Source of the DNA: Branchiostoma floridae | Taxonomy: Eukaryota > Chordata > Leptocardii > Amphioxiformes > Branchiostomatidae | Assembly: GCF_000003815.2 (NCBI RefSeq) | Contig: NC_049982.1 | Coordinates: forward strand, 3,761,835 to 3,825,834 | Length of the DNA stretch: 64,000 bases | Reading direction: 5' to 3' | In this document: in pieces, positions 1 through 11,070 of the stretch | Position numbering within the stretch: the first letter of the stretch is position 1 | Layout: each line of letters opens with the position of its first letter | Made by a program: the position numbers and the translations under genes | Notes under the pieces: model-generated | Databases searched by the model: none | What the model was told of the DNA's origin: nothing | What the model saw: only the letters and a program-made list of their open reading frames with translations

Positions 1-540
1 TCGGTATGAATAAAACAATGGTTGTGTAAAAAGAGTCTCTTAATTTAGAACTATGGGGTTATTTTTGGCCACTACAATTCAACTAGTTTTATCTCAGCAC
101 CAAGTGCTGAAATACATGTAGAAACTAAAAAGTTTTTCTTCAGAGAGATTCTTTAAGAAAGATAGCCTAGCCTTTGTTCCATCCGATTCCTACTCTGGCT
201 CCTTTCTCACTTTCCTGATTTTTCCAGGAAAGCGAGATTTTTCCAGGAAGTGATAAGGAAGTGAAAAAGTCACAAGATGGCATCAAGGCTAAAAAATTAG
301 CCAACATTCGTCAGCAAAACCTTTTGATGCCTTCTAAGTTTACTATAGACTGTACTTTGTGGTTCAAAGCCAAATAAGAGGGGGAAAAATCTACTTCAAC
401 TGATACATCATCACTTTTTTCCTGTGCTTATTTAGATTTTTCAACAGTCTTATAAACAACTAGTTGACTTTGAGTGGCCTTTTGTAGGGTATGAATTTTA
501 ATTAAGAAAAGGGCCTTGTTAATATGGTAGGAATGCTTAC
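1..540. other. AT-rich sequence with no recognised gene
   Basis: No exon with good splice sites and recognisable coding content was found on either strand. It may be the last intron or 3' region of the SNRPC gene. Confidence 0.5.
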
Positions 541-570
541 ATAATCTGGGCCCCATGACCGCTCCTACCG
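541..570 (-). CDS. SNRPC: Candidate SNRPC micro-exon (30 nt)
   Basis: Acceptor cacag, 30 nt, donor gtaagc, phase 1 in and out. It reads [10 protein letters not shown], again tail-like. If real, the gene continues towards the left edge. Confidence 0.35.
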
Positions 571-3500
571 CTGTGAGGGAGACAAGATACAAGTCGGGTT
601 ATCAACATGGACATGGTTATCAACACACTGGGTGCATGTGCACCTTGGTGCACCCAAAACTGGAGCTACATGCACCCAATTTTTTGGAAGGTGCCCCCAA
701 ATATTTTCAAAGGTTTACGTATGTAAAGATGTTACATTTAATTTAATTTCATTATACATTTCTCAGTTGCCATTATGTTACGTATGTACAATTTTGCCAT
801 ATGATTTTACACATTGTAATAATCATGTTTTGTTACCCCTCGGAAATCAGCAAAAAGTACTGAAGGGGCTACCCAGGATGAAATAAATAAAATAAATAAC
901 TGTCATGCCTGTAGTCTGCCACTATACTTACACATCTGAGGTCTGGTGTTATGTGCAAAGCGTAGGCAGGCAGCTTTGGATGAACGTAAAACTGAATTGA
1001 TCAGACTATAATAAAACAACTAACCAACATTTGAAACTTACCCAAATTATGCATCCTCCTATGCAGGGACATCCAACAGCTAAACTGCCTGTCTGGATGT
1101 ACCCTGCTTTCTCAACCGTCACCCTTAGTTCCTGACCGCCCTGCTTATAAACATCAATGAAGTTACCCTTATACATGCGAGACAGCTTTCAAAAACGGAA
1201 AGCCTATTCTCTGATTGACTGACAGCTGGTTTGGGGGGACGTCCACAGGAACTAAGAGTGACGGTTAAAAGAGCAGGGCACATCCAGACAGCCAGTTTGG
1301 CTGTTGGATGTCCCTGCGTAGGAGGATGAAATTATGAATCAGACTAATAAATGGATGTAAGCTATTACAAGTCTTGTTACTACAGTTGTGGCCTGTTGCA
1401 TACCACTATTATACTTACACATCTGAGGTCTGACGGCTCCGGCTGGCACCACTGTATGGACAGACAAGGTGAACACGTTACACACCACGAGACAAGGGAG
1501 AACAACATGCTCAAGTCTTCAGTAGGGGGCCGGGTCTCCCTGCTCTGCTCCAAAGGGAGGCCCTCTCACAAGAGCAGGAACTAAACACGCTGTGGCCGTG
1601 TCATGTACTTACCTGTATTGTGGAACGTCAAAACCCTGAAAAGCCGTTCTAATGGTATTTTTTGTTGTTGCAAAAACAGACAATTCAATAGGATTTTGCT
1701 ATTTTGAGTGCATGATTTTCACAACTTGGATAAAGTCAAGAAACTGTTTGATAGTAAAATTTTTTCCATCTTTTGACTAGTTTTGTTTCAGCCATGCCAA
1801 TGCAAGGCTAAAATAGAGCTCTGTGAAAGGAGGTTGTTTCTTTTTCAAAGTCCTGAAATTACCAATACCATTACCAATACCAATACAATGAAAACTGACT
1901 TCCAAGAAAGCTTTGCAGGGTTTTGCAAGTTCAGAGCACACTACCTGGGAAACATTGGTGTGAGACCCCAAAAGCCCCCAATTTGCAACCACAGATTCAG
2001 GCTTCCCCGATGAGGGTGATTAGAGAGATTACTGGGCGGTGTGAGCAGTTGCACAGATGAGGGGGAAAACTTACCTTGGATAAGATACTTACCCCTTAAC
2101 ATACCTACCAGTACCATGTACATCCGTCCTCTTTACACACTGGAAAATGTCTATTGTTTGTTAATACTTACCCGTACCACGATTTTTGGGGATATTAGTT
2201 GTAAAAACTTGTCTGCAACTTCTGTGCTTGATGTACCACGTAAAAATGGTAATGTTTCAATTTTGCAAACACATTCAAGTTCCTGGTTCCATTTTGAATA
2301 AAATGTTTTGTGCAGAATGTTGGAGTAAGCCAGAGCTTTCACCTCAGAGTTTTTTTTATGCACAAAGTTATGTCTTATAAATTTTATTATGACCTTGTAA
2401 TTTGAAAAAAATTGTCCATCAGAAAGAAGTAACCTCACAGAACGGCAGACAGTTTGGGACCAAAGCATTTCTACCATCATTTTCTTTTTTTCTTCAACAG
2501 TACTTACATAAAATGGGTCCTCTGGCAGGCTGAGGCAAGGCTGTAGTGGGAACAAGGGTGACAATCAATAGAAAAACAGAGAAGGTTTACGCTAAGGCGG
2601 CGTCCATCGCTGTTCCAGTCCTGCGCCCCTCCCGTGGCGTTGGCGACGTGGTGGTGACTTTGGTGCAATTAAGCGAGAGTTAGTGTGCATGCTGGGTAAC
2701 CTTACCTTATATGGGCATCCCTGACTCACTCAAAACGAGGGTTAACGTTTCAGACAAGAAATTTGTTAGGATTTCACCAGTCTTGCAATTGCTCTGCAGC
2801 CCAAACCAAAAGTTTTTTTCTCTTTTGCCACACCAGAAGCTTTTCAGACCTTTTTTTCTTTGCCTTTTCTGCCTCATAATCATATGTTTCAACTCAGTTC
2901 GAGAAAGTTTTGCTCATTTAAATTGATTTAAATTAAAAAGAATCAGTTCCAACTTTTGATAAAGAAAAACTCTTTCAGCACGTTTAAAATAATCCAAAAT
3001 GATTCAAAGCAAACTTCTCTTTTAGATTGAATGACTGTATGGCTTTTTATCCAGTGATACCCAAATCATATTTTTCAACTGGATATATTAGCAGCAGCTT
3101 TCGATTTCCAATGAGATACAGAGGCACCAGGTATAAATGCATCTTCTTCTACAGCAGCCAAAAACCTCTCATTTTCTATTGCCCCAGTGACAAATAGTTC
3201 ATAAGGCCATTGAACTGAGGTAGACTTTCATGCTCAAGTATGTTAGACATTACAACAAGAGTTAAGACAGCAAAGTAACACAGTTTCCCATAGCTACAAA
3301 TAAGGAGACAGCCAAATGGAAAAGTCTAAATTCACCTTAGCACACAAATGTAAGTTCACATTAAAACCATTATAATATGATCTTTGTCAAAACACAACCA
3401 GCAAATCATTGCAAAGCAGGGTTCTCACCAGTGTAGTTGAGTGTAAGGGAACATTACACTGTGATTTGTATCCCAGAATACACTGTATTTGGGCCACCTA

Positions 3501-6500
3501 CACTGTGTTTCAACCAGGATAGTGGACTTTTCTGTTGTTTTGAAACAAAGGTTAAAAAAAAGTTTACTTTATTTGATAAAATTAAGGTTATTTGATAAAA
3601 TTTGGCTCTCAATATGTAGGAAATAGTGTTTCTGAGTTGAGAATGACCCCTGAAATGTGCTTGCCACGTGGCTTTGCAATGCTAAGATGCCCCCTACACT
3701 TTAAAAAATCGTAGTGAGAACCCAGCAAAGGATCAAAAAGCATAGTTAAACCCAGTACAGAACAAAATACCTACCTTCCAACCTTACCATATACATAAAC
3801 TTGCTTGATTGAATTCTTTCTGTCCATTATTTTGTCAAGTGTGCTTTTCATTAAGAAGATTTTTTCTTTAAGATTTTCACAGTGTGATGTTAGGAAACAT
3901 GCATGGAGGGTGATCAAATATCTAAGGATTTAGCACTACACTGTGTAGAAGTTGGATAAGACACTTTGGGGGGATTTTTCCCTCTTTGTACCATCTATTG
4001 AATTTTGATAAGGAACTGGGAAGTCGCTGTTTTTCTACCCTTCTTGTTTGTCAGTTTCTTTGACAAGAGGTTTGGGGTCGAGTTGAAATTATCTACATGT
4101 CCTTAAGATGTGCTCGAGATACCACCTGGCCATTTGCACCTGTGCAGGTAAAGTCTTAAACCTTGCAGGTAATTTTCCACGGCACATGCACTTTTGCAAC
4201 TTAACACAAACTTTTTGGTCCATCTCTGAACATAAGATTTTTTTTACAGGTGAGTAGGCATGATTCACATACAAGGTGGTACCTCGAGACCCGTTGTTTC
4301 TACGTTAGTTCTCACCTTCGGGTTTTGCAATCATTCCAGTCTTGTGACGCACAAGCCAAACTTGGGAGTCAAAACATCAAAAGATTACAAGCTTTTCAAA
4401 TCAAACACCAGTGTCTTTTCCAACATTTGCTACGAGAACAGATAATCAACGATAGTAGCAATAATAATAATAATATCAAAGTGTTCAATACCATCGTCTG
4501 GGCTGCAAAGGGAACACACGTCTCTCAAAACAATGGTTAAAATTAATCGGGAGGGAACTCAGAAAACAAGACAAATCTCGCTGGTGTCCTATTTGTTGTT
4601 GTCCGTGGTGGAAGCATGCATGATGAGGGGGGTTGATCTTGCGAAGGAGGAGGAAGTGATTGCATGGCATGCTGTTAATCACACAGGTGCAAACCATCAA
4701 ACAAACCCTGGATCATCAAGTGGCTAATCTTCAGGCAGATTTACCAGTGGCATAAGATTGTATCAAAGCTGACTAAGGAGTACAGCTGGCCAAAGGGAGT
4801 CATCAGCCACTGGGAATCTGCTCTCAGTGCGCTGAACAAAGGCTTTTAACATCCTAGACACAGTTTTCCCGACATCTGCGAGCCAACAGCTTTTTTTCAG
4901 CATCTAGATGCAATTGCAATATTGCCATTAAGATATCGGCAAAATTTCTCCCGAACGGTCTGGAGTATTCGCCAAATAGCTTAGCAGGGGTCCCTGATAG
5001 CTTAGCAGGGGTCCCCGACAACATCCGCACGCGTGTAGATGTGTACCGACTTCGGGAGGGCTCATTAGCATATAACGCGGGCTCATTAGTCAATACAGCT
5101 GTTTATAACGGCAAGCGCCATGGGTGTCCCGCCCCCAACGTTCCAGATCCCTCCCGACATCTCCACAGATATCGGTAAAAACTGTGTCTAGATTGGGCCT
5201 TAGTAATTGCCCTCTTTTCTGTTTGGTGCGAATCTCCTACAGGGATGTGCGCGGGTCACTGAACTTGTCCCAATAAAGATATAAATTCCTCCTAAAATCA
5301 ATAACACCGCGGATATTCATGTAGGTGTTAATACAGCCAAGGGGAGGGGCAGCAACACCATTGTTGAATAGAAATGTTCCTCCTTGTTTTAGTGACGGCA
5401 GATTTCGGTAGCCAAACACACTCCTAGGCCAGCTTCACTCCTCTGTCAGCTTTTGACACTATCTTATGCTACCGTAGGATCTGCTTGGAGATTACAAGTG
5501 GTAGCAAAACCGGATTAGACACACCATCCAAAAAACACAAATCACAACACCAGATTAAAGCTGCAGTACACAAAACAGCTGCAAGGCGGAGCTGGTTACC
5601 AACCTGTCATGGCTTGGGAGGGACTTCAAAGTTTCTCTAAATGACAATTATGAGACTTCAACATTCTAGAAGAAAGCATAACTTTTTCTTTTGGCTCTGA
5701 GACTTGTTTTGCTAACAGAAAATACTGCTTTTAAGTTAGTAGTCAAGCAAGAGATGTAAGAAAGTCTTTCAAATATTCCTAATAGAAAATAATTTTCAGC
5801 ATTCCTTTCCAGAAAATAAAAGAAAACACTTTTATGCTGTCTTCCAAAATGTTCAAGTCACCATTGTTTGAACACCACAGAAACAAACTACACATGCTAA
5901 ACCATGAACCCACAACTGAACAATACAGTACCTTGGGTGACTTGTGTGTGCGTATGTGCATGTACGGTGTGTTTTCTAGCAAATGCACACGACACGACAA
6001 CCAGCGATGTGTTTTTCAGCAAACGCACACCACACAACAACCAGCTACGCATTCATAAGGACAAACAATTGTGCTTCCGTTACTACCTATGCAATAATAC
6101 ATGCAGACGAATACTAAAATCGGGTTTTGGTGCAACTGAATCATCTCCCACCTTTAGAGTGTTACTAGTATTCTACCCTGCACAACACCACTCACCAAAC
6201 GTATGCTGGAAAGAGCAGCTCCCTTTCTAAATGCTACAGAACTTGCAAAATCAATCCTAATATTTTCTTCAAGAACTAACAAGAACTCACTTTAGCAGTC
6301 AACATGCCCACTCTCAAGTGCCCAGCTTAATATGTGTTCATTAAAATGTCTTGTATATGTACATGATATCATTGTGGTCATGATATCAGCCTGATGCCTA
6401 GTGTCCACAACAAATACCGTTTAATACATACATGTAACTAACAACCTGAATAAGGTTGTTCAGTTATGTTTGAACCTTTCCCCCAATGTGTGTATCTAAA

Positions 6501-9500
6501 CTTGCAACTAATCTACATGTTGCAAAAGTTCGGTGAATTCCTGTAAGTAATTATAACATTGCAGAAGATGAAGTGAAGAAAACTCCACCCCTCAACAAGT
6601 TGATACAAATAACAGCACTCATTATGCTGGCAACTTTATCAAAGACAGGAGCGAAACCAACTACCACTATGAGTCTACTCTGTACTACAAGGCAAGCCAT
6701 GCACACAAAACTGTGAGACTGTGACATTGCCTCTAGTCTGGAAGGTGAAAATAAAAAAAACACCAAGATGTAAGCATGTGTTATCATGGTTAACGCTTGC
6801 GTGTTTGTTTTTCAACAGTTGGCATGTAAAAAGTACAACACATTATACACGCAGTGAATGTCATGTCAAACACACAGCACAGAAGACATGTGATTGGTTG
6901 TAAGGAGAGAGAAAGAGAGAGTCCTGTGTGACTGCAGTACGTACTTGGAGCGCCAGGTGGCGCCATTCCCGGTGCGGCAGCTCCCGGCGGTGGCGTCATG
7001 AGTAGCGGCCCGGGCATGCGGGGCGGGGCAGGCGCGCTACCCGGGCCCCCAGGGCCCTGAAGGCTGGGGGGTGGGGGGATCATGGTGCCCCCTCCCTGGG
7101 GCCCTGGTCCGGCCTGGCTGGTGGGGAAGGGGTTGCTGGCGATCTTGCCCGCCTGGAATGCAGCGGCTGCGAAAACATCACAATCACAGCGTTAAAGACT
7201 TTCTTTGAATCGTCTCCTTTCACACCGTAACTACGCAAGGCAGTAAACTGTGATACCTGTTCAACCTTCCAGTTTGCTTCTGGTAAAGCTTCCTGTCTTG
7301 GTGCTGTCTGAAAAATAAACAGGTACGTCTGGATGGACTGTGTTACTGTTAGGAGGGACACCAAGGTGTGCGGTCTAACTGGGGTGAACCGGCTGGACAG
7401 AGCTGCATGGAAGCGTGGTGTGAAGACTATTCAACTGCTGCCTACCCGTATCAGGGATCCCAGCAGCAGTATAATCAAACACTGGATACAACTACTCTGC
7501 ACAAGAGGAGCTGTGACATGAAAGCTGCAATCTCAAAGACTTAGGAATTGAAGGTGCAAGATGTTACTAACACTGTTGTAAAGGACTGCTACACACTGTA
7601 TGTCCAAACATCTTTGATACATATTGCAGGTCCTGAAAAAAAATAGAAAATATAAGCACAATTATTTTTTAGGATACATGCACCTAGGTTAGAAAGGGTC
7701 TGCTGCATGGGGATGCCAGCTACAAAATGTAGCAATTCTGGTGATGTCAGCTACCATTCTAGTGATGTCAGCTACAATTCTGGTGATGTCAGCTACAATT
7801 CTGGTGATGTCAGCTACCATTCTGGTGATGTCAGCTACGATTCTGGTGATGTCAGCTACCATTCTGGTGATATCAGCTATGATTCTGGTGATGTCAGCAA
7901 CAATTCTGGTGACATCAGCAACAATGATGTCGGTAACAATCTGATGATGGACTTGTCCTTGCAAAATTCCAACTGACTTGTTTTCAGACATTTAAACAAA
8001 CTTTTGACAAAGCTAAAATCAGGAACTAATATTAGTAGTTAGAGTGACTGTAAATTTGTATACAATTTTTATCTAAACATCAAACTAAGTTGAGAAGGCG
8101 AAAAAGAATTTTTGTATTCCAAAGATGCAGCCTTCTTTCATATGATGCCTGTAGAAGAAAAAAAAGTTGTTGACAGGTTAGTCAAACAAGTGGAAATCTT
8201 GCTTATCTAAAGTAAAATAGTAAAGAGGACTCTACAGCAAAACTTCTTCTCTTCAGCCCTGGACAGCATACATGTAGCAAGAGTAAATGTAGAAAGAAGA
8301 AATGACTCCTAAAAGGAAAATGTAGAAAAACCTTACCTGTTTTGAAAATCTGGGGGAAAGAACGAGTTAGTAAGTAGAAACAGTTGCCTTACCTGCCTTG
8401 AATACAGCAGCTTGGAAAAGGCAAATGACAAGTTAGTATATAGGATTGTCATTGAACGGAAGTGCTTCAGAGCACAGTAACATACAAGTGTCAGGAGAGG
8501 AAGACAATGTAGTTAGAGACTATGTGTTATATAAAAGGTGTAAGGTTTTTACTATGTTGATAGTTGCTGGAGAAAAGTAATTGAATATGATATGATTGTT
8601 TCGGTCAAATTTGAATACACTCCTTTTAAGTTTTGGGTTGCTAATCTAATTTTGCAAATGTAGAATCTGACTGATGAGTGGAAAGCAATAAAATTTTTGC
8701 TGTAAATCGTGTAATATTATGTGTGTCTCTTGCAGAAAGAATGTGACTTATTAGTAGAGTGTATCATATCTGACTATAAAGTACTTCAAGGCTTCCTTTA
8801 CTGTTCATATTTTAGCTTTAATGCTGAATTATCTCCTTTGTATAGAGTTTGTTCAAGAAGAAAGAAATGTAGAAAAGGCATGAATATCTGTACTATTCCC
8901 CTAGCAGCTCCTTTGCAAACTTTAACTTTTATACTACTGACTATACTATAAGCTATGGCCTGGTAGAAGCTCACTCTTTCTGAGTGATATACATGATGTA
9001 TGTCTACTTCTGTGCTACCCCAGAGGGGCGCGTGTGTGGCTCAACGGTTTCCCATAGCGTTTATTCAAGATAAATCTAACCTTGCAGAATAGCCGGGGGC
9101 AGAACCTTAGCCCCTGGTTCGTTGCCCACCTGCCCGGCGGCGTTAGGGAAAGGGTTGTTTGGGATTTTCCCCGCCTGGAAGGCAGCCGCTATGCAGTAGG
9201 AGGAAAGATCAGAGATGAACCTAACAGACATGATAGTGTGGCTAGGACAGGGGAGTCGGACAGAATGGACAGGCACAACAGTGGAGGACAGATTGATCGA
9301 ATGGACAGCAATGAAGTTCAGCAGAAGCCCCAGTGCCAAACCACTCTCTGAAACTTCTGTTGTATAACCCTTGTAATGTGGCAGACAATCAGTTTTAACA
9401 CATTTTTTTGGCTTTCGATGTACAAATTGACCTGCAACTTTGAGACAAGGATTTGCATAATTCAACAATTGCACTATCAACCAATGCATAATTTATGAAC

Positions 9501-11025
9501 TATAGTGCTTTGTTTGCAACTATTTTTGATGCAAACAAAACACTATTCATTGTTCCTCTGTATCCCTAATTTTGCATGACTCTCTGGCCTTGTTGGTTCT
9601 GACTAGAAAAAAATTTCAACCAAATTGTGCTGAACTTGACTGCTGTTTCAGAGGAAACTTTGGCACTGCACCCTTCTACAGCTGTTCCTGAGGTGTTGTG
9701 TGGTCAGATACTTACTTGTCTGGTCGATGAGCTGCTGTGCCTGTTCCTCCATCCATTTCTGGTAGTACACTCTCACATTCTCCTTGTGCTTTCTGCCATT
9801 GCAGTGGGTTTTTCTCACCGACGGCTGTGGAGACATAAACAATGCTTGGAATGTACAAAACTGATCAGTGTGTTCATGCTACTACGTATTTGGCATACAA
9901 TAAGCAATAGTTATGATATTCTATTATACAAGCACCTTTAAAAGACACTGAAACAACAACCTGAAACATGATCATGGGTGCTAGCAGTGTTCTTGTCAGT
10001 TTAGTTGAGCATACACGTGGGGGGCCCTATACTTCGATTTGTATAAATTGTATCCCCTAGAACCCTACACTGTGAATTGAAGTGGAAACACAGTGTAGGG
10101 GGCTTCTTCTCCGTTCTTTTGTAGGGAAGGTAAAAAAGATGTCATATGAATTTGTTGAGATGGTCGCTGGAGTCTGGTATCCAGGCTAACCATGACTAGG
10201 TTCTCCTGAAGCTAACATTTTGCTAAACCATTTTATAACAAAGTCAGTAGTGCTACTAGTGGTTATTATGGTTGTACAATAATTACGAAAGAAAAGGATG
10301 GTTATACTTACTGAGTCGTGTGTGAGGTATGTGTCACAGTAGTCACAGAAGTACCTGGATTTGCAAGAACATGGAAGGTAGCATCAACATACTGGTATCG
10401 TATTCGTAGATATGTCAACATCAAGACAAGGTTAGCACTTAGCAGTTTTATAATATCTGGGGCTGCCTAAAGATTTTTCACTTGGATTCCAGACACAAAA
10501 ATCATTGTGTAACCCAATCAATAGAATTTCATAGACTAGGACACTAAAACATTTTGGGAGGACTACAGACTGGGACATTCTATTAAATATTCCATAATGC
10601 GTGGAATAAAATTTATGCTTGACTCAAAAATATTTGTGGTTAGACAATTTTCAAGTAAGCCCTTCAAAAAATGAAAAGGCGAAAGGCCCGAAAGGCACAA
10701 ATAAAAATTGTCATATTGTTGTGATAATGAAAAGCATTTCAAATCCATTAACTTGCATTTTGTTCCGTGAAGGAATATTCTCGAAGACAAATCAGCCAAG
10801 CCCCCCTCCCCAACCCAAAAATCACAACAAAAATTCTCGGACCAAAGCTAATGTGATTTTCGCTTACAATTCAACATTTCTAAACAACGAGACCTCCATC
10901 GTTTACGTAGAAGAGAGATTGAGTTCTTATAATGAGGAAAATGTATGATGAAATGGCGTATTTTCTGGAAATAATGCAAAATTTGGGGCAGAAAACGACA
11001 AAAGATGCGACACTTACTTCGGCAT
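541..11025 (-). CDS. SNRPC: U1 small nuclear ribonucleoprotein C, multi-exon gene
   Basis: U1-C is a core protein of the U1 snRNP and helps U1 recognise 5' splice sites in the nucleus. Solid exons on the minus strand are 11025-11018 (ATG CCG AA), 10354-10312, 9824-9716 and 7166-6945. They join in phase to give [17 protein letters not shown], then [20 protein letters not shown], then [16 protein letters not shown]. This is the C2H2-type U1-C zinc finger, with Cys and His ligands present, followed by its helix. The 7166-6945 exon supplies the Pro/Met/Gly-rich tail ([15 protein letters not shown]). A cassette exon at 9188-9081 and micro-exons at 2540-2508, 1451-1419 and 570-541 all keep phase 1 and are listed separately. 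No clear final exon with a stop is visible, so the 3' end may lie beyond the left edge. Identity is near certain from the finger; the tail exon structure is tentative. Confidence 0.85.
1044..1336. mobile_element. Foldback MITE (~290 bp)
   Basis: The arms 1051-1145 and 1237-1330 are inverted copies. Each begins with CATCCTCC and contains CAGGGACATCCAACAGC, then further matching sequence down to CTTAGTTCCTG near the centre. Divergence between arms is only a few percent. It has no coding capacity and is a non-autonomous element lying between two copies of a duplicated splice-donor segment. Confidence 0.8.
1419..1451 (-). CDS. SNRPC: Candidate SNRPC micro-exon (33 nt)
   Basis: Acceptor tacag, 33 nt, donor gtaagt, phase 1 in and out. 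Joined to the last base of exon 5 it reads [11 protein letters not shown], close to the MPVGPAPGMRPPM region of U1-C tails. This is the best supported of the small tail exons. Confidence 0.5.
2508..2540 (-). CDS. SNRPC: Candidate SNRPC micro-exon (33 nt)
   Basis: Acceptor acag, 33 nt, donor gtaagt, phase 1 in and out. In that phase it reads [11 protein letters not shown], resembling the RPPARPMM part of vertebrate U1-C tails. The assignment rests on phase, splice sites and composition only. Confidence 0.35.
2590..2700 (-). promoter_or_regulatory. Candidate internal promoter / alternative first exon
   Basis: This is a short GC- and CpG-rich island in AT-rich intron DNA. On the minus strand it holds CCCAGCATGC, which resembles a ZNF143/STAF-type site. 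About 80 bases later comes ATGGACGCCGCCTTAGC, then gtaaac, which could be a short first coding exon. The same GCATGCTGGG core lies just upstream of the SNRPC start. Function is inferred. Confidence 0.25.
4854..5191. mobile_element. Small inverted-repeat element (~340 bp)
   Basis: The ends are CTAGACACAGTTTTCCCGAC at the left and its imperfect inverse (ending ACTGTGTCTAG) at the right. Both arms also share a GACATCTSYRGA-like segment. Inside, an 18 bp motif (TAGCAGGGGTCCC region) is tandemly doubled near 4981-5017. There is no ORF of note, so it is a MITE. Confidence 0.6.
5237..5419 (-). other. Unidentified open frame, possible decayed mobile-element fragment
   Basis: About 60 codons open from a stop just upstream of 5419 to TAG. 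Aromatic-rich text such as [20 protein letters not shown] looks less random than neighbouring ORFs. There is no ATG at the front and no splice acceptor obvious. I do not recognise the family; it may be a remnant of a coding mobile element. Confidence 0.15.
6945..7166 (-). CDS. SNRPC: SNRPC exon 5, proline-rich tail
   Basis: A 222 nt exon, phase 1 at both ends, acceptor cgcag and donor gtacgt. It encodes [20 protein letters not shown] and, after a Gly-rich stretch, [28 protein letters not shown] and MAPPGAP. This is the low-complexity Pro/Met/Gly region typical of U1-C C-termini. Its GC content is far above the AT-rich introns around it. Confidence 0.82.
7736..7950. repeat. 21 bp minisatellite in an SNRPC intron
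   Basis: Roughly ten tandem copies of a TCTGGTGATGTCAGCTACAAT-like unit with few substitutions. Because 21 is divisible by three, both strands show long spurious ORFs. It lies in the intron between exon 5 and the exon duplicates. Confidence 0.9.
8337..8349 (-). pseudogene. Exon-edge remnant, 13 nt plus donor
   Basis: The minus strand reads cccccag, then ATTTTCAAAACAG, then gtaagg. It resembles the end of the 18 nt element at 8393-8410 (TTCAAGGCAG plus gtaagg) but is not a multiple of three. It is probably a relic of the same local duplication. Confidence 0.25.
8393..8410 (-). other. Candidate 18 nt micro-exon, decayed copy of the SNRPC tail-exon start
   Basis: The minus strand reads acceptor ag, then CTGCTGTATTCAAGGCAG, then gtaagg. 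In phase 1 it encodes T-A-V-F-K-A, matching the TAAFQAG start of the two SNRPC tail exons. It is in phase with both neighbours. It may be a functional micro-exon or a remnant of exon duplication. Confidence 0.35.
9081..9188 (-). CDS. SNRPC: SNRPC cassette exon 4a (duplicated tail exon)
   Basis: A 108 nt exon, phase 1 at both ends, with an ag acceptor at 9190-9189 and donor gttaga. With the preceding base it reads [20 protein letters not shown] and then [16 protein letters not shown]. The exon at 7166-6945 begins with the closely similar [20 protein letters not shown] and has IPPPPSLQ at the equivalent later position. The two therefore look like products of exon duplication. Because 108 is a multiple of three, either inclusion or skipping keeps the frame. 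Whether it is constitutive, optional or mutually exclusive with the later exon cannot be told from the sequence. Confidence 0.6.
9716..9824 (-). CDS. SNRPC: SNRPC exon 3, zinc finger histidines and helix
   Basis: A 109 nt exon with acceptor ccacag and donor gtaagt. It encodes [20 protein letters not shown] and then [16 protein letters not shown]. Both zinc-ligand histidines and the conserved helix that packs on the U1 snRNP are present. It ends one base into a codon (phase 1), as do all candidate tail exons. Confidence 0.9.
10312..10354 (-). CDS. SNRPC: SNRPC exon 2, first half of the zinc finger
   Basis: A 43 nt exon between an ag acceptor (10356-10355) and a gtaagt donor (10311-10306). It encodes [14 protein letters not shown] with the two zinc-binding cysteines, and joins in phase to exons 1 and 3. 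Confidence 0.88.
11018..11025 (-). CDS. SNRPC: SNRPC exon 1 (start codon)
   Basis: The minus strand reads ATGCCGAA followed by the donor gtaagt. The split third codon is completed by the first G of the exon at 10354, giving Met-Pro-Lys, the invariant start of U1-C proteins. The context GCCGCC before ATG is a strong Kozak match. This exon contributes only 8 coding bases. Confidence 0.85.
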
Positions 11026-11058
11026 GGCGGCGTTTATCTGACGCAGGGTTCCTACAAT

Positions 11059-11070
11059 GCATGCTGGGAA
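11059..11070. promoter_or_regulatory. ZNF143/STAF-like motif in the SNRPC promoter
   Basis: GCATGCTGGGAA lies ~35 bp upstream of the SNRPC start codon. On the minus strand this is TTCCCAGCATGC, the core of the ZNF143 (SBS) consensus. That factor is known for snRNA and housekeeping promoters, which suits a U1 snRNP gene. Confidence 0.5.

Noticed and set aside
1615-1650. Possible minus-strand exon ending at a gtaagt donor
   Set aside because: In the phase required by the neighbouring SNRPC exons it contains a stop codon.
7689-7991. Overlapping ORFs on both strands (DVSYNSG-like and IVADITR-like repeats)
   Set aside because: They are produced by a 21 bp minisatellite whose unit length is a multiple of three; no splice or start context supports a protein.
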